Part shown: positions 58,895 to 64,000 of the stretch, piece by piece
Position numbering within the stretch: the first letter of the stretch is position 1
Layout: each line of letters opens with the position of its first letter
Origin: Agelaius tricolor
Lineage: Eukaryota; Chordata; Aves; Passeriformes; Icteridae
NCBI GenBank assembly: GCA_023055355.1
Contig: JALJCS010000007.1
Span: 2,956,001-3,020,000, forward strand
DNA length: 64,000 bases
Direction of reading: 5' to 3'
Notes under the pieces: model-generated
What the model was told of the DNA's origin: nothing
What the model saw: only the letters and a program-made list of their open reading frames with translations
Databases searched by the model: none
Program-made: the position numbers and the translations under genes

Positions 58895-59388
58895 GTGTCT
58901 GGAGGTGGGAAGTGCATGGAGACAACTGGGCAGGGATCTCACCCCACTCCTGGTTTGTTTTTGTGGTTTAAGCTGTAAATCAGCAGACTGCTGGAATTCC
59001 TGGAATTGGACCTTCCTGTGGCACTCCTTGTCTGACTTAAAACTCCCCACTGCACTCAGGCTCCCAGATGGATTTGTAGCACCTTCTGCTATTCCTCTGC
59101 ATCTACAGATGTCAAGCAGGCCTGTGGAGTCTCCTGTGGTGAGGGTGAGATCCTTTAACACCTGTCTCCTCCTTGGATGACTGCCATGCCACGTCTGACA
59201 CATTCCCTGAGGTGTCCCCTGCACACACTCCAGTCCCACAGCTCTGCCTCCTGGTGCACCCGGCAGGAGCAGCTGCTGCTGCTCCAGACATCCCTAAATT
59301 CTCCCCTGGCAGCTGAATCCCATGGTTTTGGAGCAGATATGCTCTCTTGTTGTGTGGCTGGATAACTTCAGCCTGCAGCCTCACGTGT
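58895..59388. other. Spacer between LTR copies B5 and B6
   Basis: 494 bp without a recognisable primer-binding site after B5 or polypurine tract before B6, so it does not look like the inside of a small retroelement. No gene recognised. Confidence 0.5.
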
Positions 59389-59810
59389 GTGGCATTCATA
59401 TTCTCTGAAAAAATCCCTTTGCTCAGGGTATTTCTCCTGGGAAGCTGAGAAGCCTCAGAGAAAAAGAAAACAATTCTTGTCTCATTTGCTTCTCCTGTGT
59501 TGTGCTCATGTGGAATGTGGTTGGAGATTGTTTACCCACAGGTGATTGTTTCATTGGATTCTGCTGTGAGTTGTTTTCACTCTTTGGCCAATCAGGGCCA
59601 AGCTGTGTCAGGACTCTGAGAAGAGTCACAAGTTTTCATTATTATCTTTTTGGCATTCAGTAAGTATTTTTTCTGTAGTCTTTAGTATGTTTAGTATAGT
59701 ATTCTTTAATATAATATAGTATCATAAAGTAATAAATTAGCCTTCTGAGAACATGGAGTCAGATTCATCATTCCTGCCTTTGCTGGGGCATTCCCTGCAA
59801 ATACAATACA
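59389..59810 (+). mobile_element. Solo LTR, family B (copy B6)
   Basis: TGTGGCATTCATATTCTCTG to TGCAAATACAATACA, 422 bp, same subfamily as B5 and about 85 percent alike by eye. Contains GGCCAATCAGGGCCAAGCTG and the AT-rich TTTAATATAATATAGTATC segment. Confidence 0.88.
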
Positions 59811-59925
59811 TGTGCGACCCTCACATTTGGGGATTTGACAGACCTGTAGAAGGAACATATGTGCCTGTGGGAATGGTGACATTGTATGGAACCTGCAGCA
59901 TCAAAATGCTTTTTCTTCATGGAAG

Positions 59926-60072
59926 GAGGCCTTGGCAGGGGTGCCCTGGGAGGTTTGGAGTCCCCCTCCCTGGAGGTGTCCAAGGAATGACTGGATGTGG
60001 CACTCAGTTGACAGGTGAGAAGTCAAAGACTCAATAATCTTGGAGATCTTCTCCAACCTTAAAGACGCTGTA
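59926..60072 (+). repeat. CR1 LINE 3' fragment
   Basis: GGTTTGGAGTCCCCCTCCCT, GGAGGTGTCCAAGGAATGAC and ATCTTCTCCAACCTTAAAGA: CR1 3' end with a degraded tail. Confidence 0.87.
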
Positions 60073-61983
60073 AAAAGAGAGGACGGGCATTAATGGAGAC
60101 TGGCATAGGAACTGAGCTGCTGGTGGACTGAGACCACTGCTCATGGCTGGAGAGATCTCCTGTCCTTGATTTTCAGTGCTGGCAGAGCAGGGATGGAGTC
60201 TCCAAAATCCCTGATGATGTTCTTCTTGGGGTGCTAAGAGAGGCTGAATGGGAGTTTTTTGTGGTGGAGAGGAAGAGGGAGTTGTTTAGAACTCCCTTTG
60301 AAGGATGGTAGCCAAACCACCATAAAAACTTTCATTTATAATTCCTTAGATTCAAAAGGATGTTTAAACACCACATTTGTTTACGTGGGTGCAGACCAGG
60401 GTCAGAACACTTATTTTGCACTTCCTTTCATTCCTCTGAAATGTAAATAGATTTCCTGATGTGCTGAGTGATTTGTTTTAGTGCACAAGAGTACTTCCAA
60501 ACTCTGAATTGAAGGACTTGCTGGGCACTGGTTTTCATTTACTGAATTGTATTCCCAAAGAGAGGCACTGGGATTATTGAAAGGTATTTATGTCTCTAAT
60601 GATGCCTTGGAAAAACAGGTCACAGCTGAGGTCATGTTGGCTGCCAAGTGTTGAGAAACTGTACAAATACATCTCTTGGTCTGTGAATAAACATCATATT
60701 TCTGCAGAATTATGTTTTATTTGCACTTTATAGCATTGGTGTTTCAACCTTTCATTAAACTGTGCAGATATTTGGGGATTTGCAGTTTGCATTTTAAGAA
60801 ATAAAAACTCTTGCTTTTCTACAGTGATTGGTTCTTTTGCAGTTATTTATACAGTGTTGACTTTTTTTTTTCCACAGGTGTAGGTAGCAGTCATTTTTAT
60901 TCCTTTTTTCCCCTATTAAGTGCTTGAGTTTAAAGAATTACTAATTAAGTTCTTCATTAGCTAATTTGTGTTGCAAAACACAGAGTTGGTAAAAGGTGCT
61001 GTTACTTCTGAGAACATTTGTGCTACAAATGATTTTTTCTACACTTCAACAGAAAGTGCCTGAATATAGGAAATAAAAAATATTAATTTTAACATACATT
61101 GAGTGATAAGTCCCAAACCTCTTCTTTTAGGTCATTATAAATCAACACTTGATTGTCGTATGCAGATGCAGTAGGAAATGTGACACTAAAGTTAATTTTT
61201 AGATCCAAGTACCTAGAGCAATATTGGTTCACAAATACAGCCATGAGATTTATGGACACAGAACTTTCTTTTTCACGAGCAAACAGAACATTCCCAATTG
61301 TTTCTCAGCTGTTTTTTAATTTGAAAAAAAATAAAGAATTTAGTGTTGATAAAAGCCTAGCAAGCTGCTGGGGACAGTGTAGTTCCTCCTGCAACTGCAA
61401 GGAAGTAAATTGGTGTTATTAGTGGAGGAGGAACCATTCTCTGTTATTCAGGTTGTTTAATACTTCCCACATAAGAGCTTGTATTTAATTCCAATCTTCC
61501 TACTGAACTTGAATTCTGCTTGGATGAAACTTTTCCAGAAAGGCATGTGATTTAGGTGGAAATTTTTGAAAGAGAGAGGAGACCTTCACTGAAATAATTT
61601 GAATTCTGTAAGAGACTCAAGGAAATTTTTCACTCCAGTGAAACCTCCAATAATCTTTTCTTCAAGTTAATCTTCACCCCATGTGCTTGGGACTTAAGCA
61701 CAGGTTTTAGCAAGAGGAATCCTTTTGTAATTGCATATCCATAAGCACGTTCCAGCAGAGCAAGATCTTTCCTGGAAGTGGAATTTCAGGCACCTGGTGG
61801 TTACTCTGTCTTCCTTTGGAGAGAGGAGGAACATGCTCTCAGTTGAATCCAGCACCTAGAACCTATTGTCCACTGATGAAATCAAATTAAAATACTGTGG
61901 GAAGAACTGAAGGTGGATAAAGAGCCCGGCGGACGATACCAGCACTCAACATCCATGCTTGGACTGGAAGCAGCTCTGAGGAA
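60073..61983. other. AT-rich single-copy stretch
   Basis: No gene, LTR or tandem repeat recognised. Confidence 0.5.
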
Positions 61984-62363
61984 TGTCACCATGATATTTT
62001 ATGAAAAATCCCTTTGCCAGAATTTTTCTCCCAAGAAGTTAGAAGCCTCAGAAAAGAAATGTAAACAATAATTATGTGATTGCTTGGAATGTGGTTTGGA
62101 GGTTGCTCACCAACAGGTGCAGCTTTGATTGGTTCCATGTGAATTGTTTTTACTTAATGACCAATCCCAGTCCAGCTGTGTCGGGACTCGGGTCAGTCCA
62201 GTTAAGTTTTTATTATTCATTCTTGTTTAGCCTTCTGATGTCTCCTTTCTCTTTCTTTAGTGTAGTTTCAGTATACCAATTTTTAATATAATATATATCA
62301 TAAAGTAATAAATCAGCCTTCTGAAAACTTGGAGTCATTTCTCATCTCTCACCTCGTCCTGGG
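61984..62363 (+). mobile_element. Solo LTR, family B (copy B7)
   Basis: TGTCACCATGATATTTTATG to about CACCTCGTCCTGG, 380 bp. Contains GACCAATCCCAGTCCAGCTG and TTAATATAATATATATCATA with AATAAA. The right edge is uncertain; related to B3 and B4. Confidence 0.85.
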
Positions 62364-63820
62364 GAAGGAGTGAAGGGAGATGCCAAGGGATCCCTGCTGG
62401 AAAAACTCATGGGACTGCAATGCAAACCACTGGCAGTAGAGTAAAAATACTGACATTTTCCAAGGAGTTCCCTTTGACATAAAAGAGTGAAAGCACTTCA
62501 AATGTTACTGGTGTGATGTAGAACTTTGTGACATCTGAAGTTTTCATTCAGGCTAAATTATATTAGCTACCACTAAGACACTTCACTGAAATTGTTGTTT
62601 CATGTTGTCATTCAGTCTTCTGACATTGTAGGACCACCTCTCAAAATGTCCTACACAAGAGATTAACTGGTTTTAATTCAATGATTTTGCCCTGACTTGA
62701 AACTAAAAGTCCATTCTGTTGTCTGCAAGTGGGTGAAATGAAAATTGCAGTAAATACTTGCAGCTTTAACTCCCTGCCCCCTCAAACTCTTGTGGAAAGT
62801 GCTCTTTTTCCTCCCTCTTCTAATGTTGTATTCCCTGAATCCTGAGCCTCAGCAAGACTGATGCATTCAGTTCATTACAATAATTTATAGCTTGCTGCAG
62901 AATCCCATGGAGGTAAATATGAACAAACTCAGTTAATTAGGTTTTCTCACAATGGTCAAGGTGATTTTATTAGTGGCAAATCAAAACTTTTCTGTTCTCC
63001 ATTTCCTCCTTGCTTTGGAACAGCATATTTATCAAAGAACCTCAATTTTTAGATGTCCAATGCATTAATTTTCATTGTGTTTATTTGACATCAGCTGACA
63101 CAAGGATTCTGTCGTGCTTGCAAGAGATGATTTTATGAGTGAATCACATTAGGAAAAGCCCAGAGTAAGGGAATGGTTTTGCAGGATGATGCTGAGGACT
63201 TGTGACTCTGAGATCCACAGTGAAGCACTTCCATAATCCTTCCATAATCCTATAAGCAGTGTGTCAGGAATTCATGGATATTCAGAGGGCTCATTTCAGA
63301 ATAAACAAATTAACCTCAGCTTCTTAATTTTCCTAATGTTTTTGAGAGGGTTGAAGGGTGCTCTCTGAGAAGAGAGTGAGGTTGTGGTCCTCTGTTAGAA
63401 ATCTGTCTGCAATACCATAAATCACTTACCAGATTAAATTATTAAAGGACAAAACAAATTTTAAATTGAAATTATAAATCAACAATGAAAAAAATCAAGC
63501 ATATTAGATTACTCAAGTCATAGAGCGATGCTAGTCTGACAGAAATGAACGGAAAATGGAAAATCAAACAGAACGATGAAAACATGATGATGGATCCACA
63601 AAACAGAAGCAAAGAATATTAAATTAGTTTCCTAAAATATTAAATTAAGCCACTAAATTAAAAATGCTCATGTGAAAGATACGCTTATCTCTGTATTACA
63701 TTATTGCCCTCTCTTAATGGTGATCAATTATTTTATCTTGTCAACTCTATGAAATCCTGCCATGGGTAAAGAATTTTTCTCAGGATATGTGTTGTTTGTT
63801 CAGCCATTCCTTAAACAATC
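62364..63820. other. AT-rich single-copy stretch
   Basis: No gene or repeat recognised. A short CTTCCATAATC direct pair lies at about 63229-63249. Confidence 0.5.
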
Positions 63821-64000
63821 TGTCGTGGTTTGACCTCAGACTGGGCTGTACAAAGGGGAGGTGGCCCCAGAGGTGGCTGGGAGGTTCAGAAAAAGAGTCC
63901 CCTCTGCTGCTGGATCTCTCAGGTGGAGCTCTGATGGTGAATTTGGGAAATGGGGGACAAATTTTAGCCCAGTCACTGCCATTTACAGCCCTTCTAACTT
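63821..64000 (+). mobile_element. LTR, family G, cut by window end
   Basis: Begins TGTCGTGGTTTGACCTCAG, a TG-type terminus I recognise as common to avian endogenous-retrovirus LTRs, and continues with GGGAGGTGGCCCCAGAGG. The right part, and any internal region, lies beyond the window. Confidence 0.65.

Noticed and set aside
58476..59810. Complete small provirus bounded by B5 and B6
   Set aside because: No primer-binding site, polypurine tract or gag/pol-like frame in the 494-bp spacer; listed only as a low-interest finding.

Overview
The window looks like bird nuclear DNA, most likely from a songbird. The evidence is a dense scatter of CR1 LINE 3' ends (tandem ATTCTRTG tails, and the GGTTGGAAGGGACC core when read on the opposite strand) and several families of solo endogenous-retrovirus LTRs with TG/CA-type ends, some with visible target-site duplications. 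I see no open reading frame that I can defend as a real protein-coding gene. The longer frames fall in the CpG island or inside CR1 and LTR copies. No rRNA, tRNA, CRISPR or bacterial-type feature is visible. The organism call is an inference from repeat content only.

Layout. 1-1.2 kb is ordinary sequence with one CR1 scrap. About 1.2-3.1 kb is a strong CpG island, the only promoter-like region; its best splice signals (two GTAAGC donors at 2462-2520) are on the minus strand, so it may hold a first exon of a gene lying left of the window. 3.1-13 kb is single-copy DNA broken by CR1 pieces and LTRs, including a head-to-tail LTR pair at 10.57-11.94 kb. 13-17.5 kb carries two local duplications, one with hairpins at its junction. 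17.87-19.31 kb is a three-level nest: a CR1 split by one LTR that is itself split by another LTR. 21-24.2 kb and 30.3-31.7 kb hold more CR1 copies split by LTRs. 24.2-30.3 kb and 33.8-37.1 kb are mostly AT-rich single-copy DNA. 37.15-37.75 kb is a 50-bp minisatellite with a 100-bp higher-order period. 37.8-64 kb continues as intergenic or intronic DNA with CR1s, LTRs and a 247-bp tandem duplication at 42.8-43.2 kb. A further LTR starts at 63,821 and runs off the end.

How it fits together: the window reads as a gene-poor interval (intergenic, or one very long intron) beside a CpG-island promoter. I named the LTR groups A to G for use here only; I cannot match them to database names without a search. 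The most informative content is the relative ages given by nested insertions, the repeated growth of tandem arrays inside CR1 and LTR copies, and the template-switch-like duplications. I found no evidence for a new multi-gene system.
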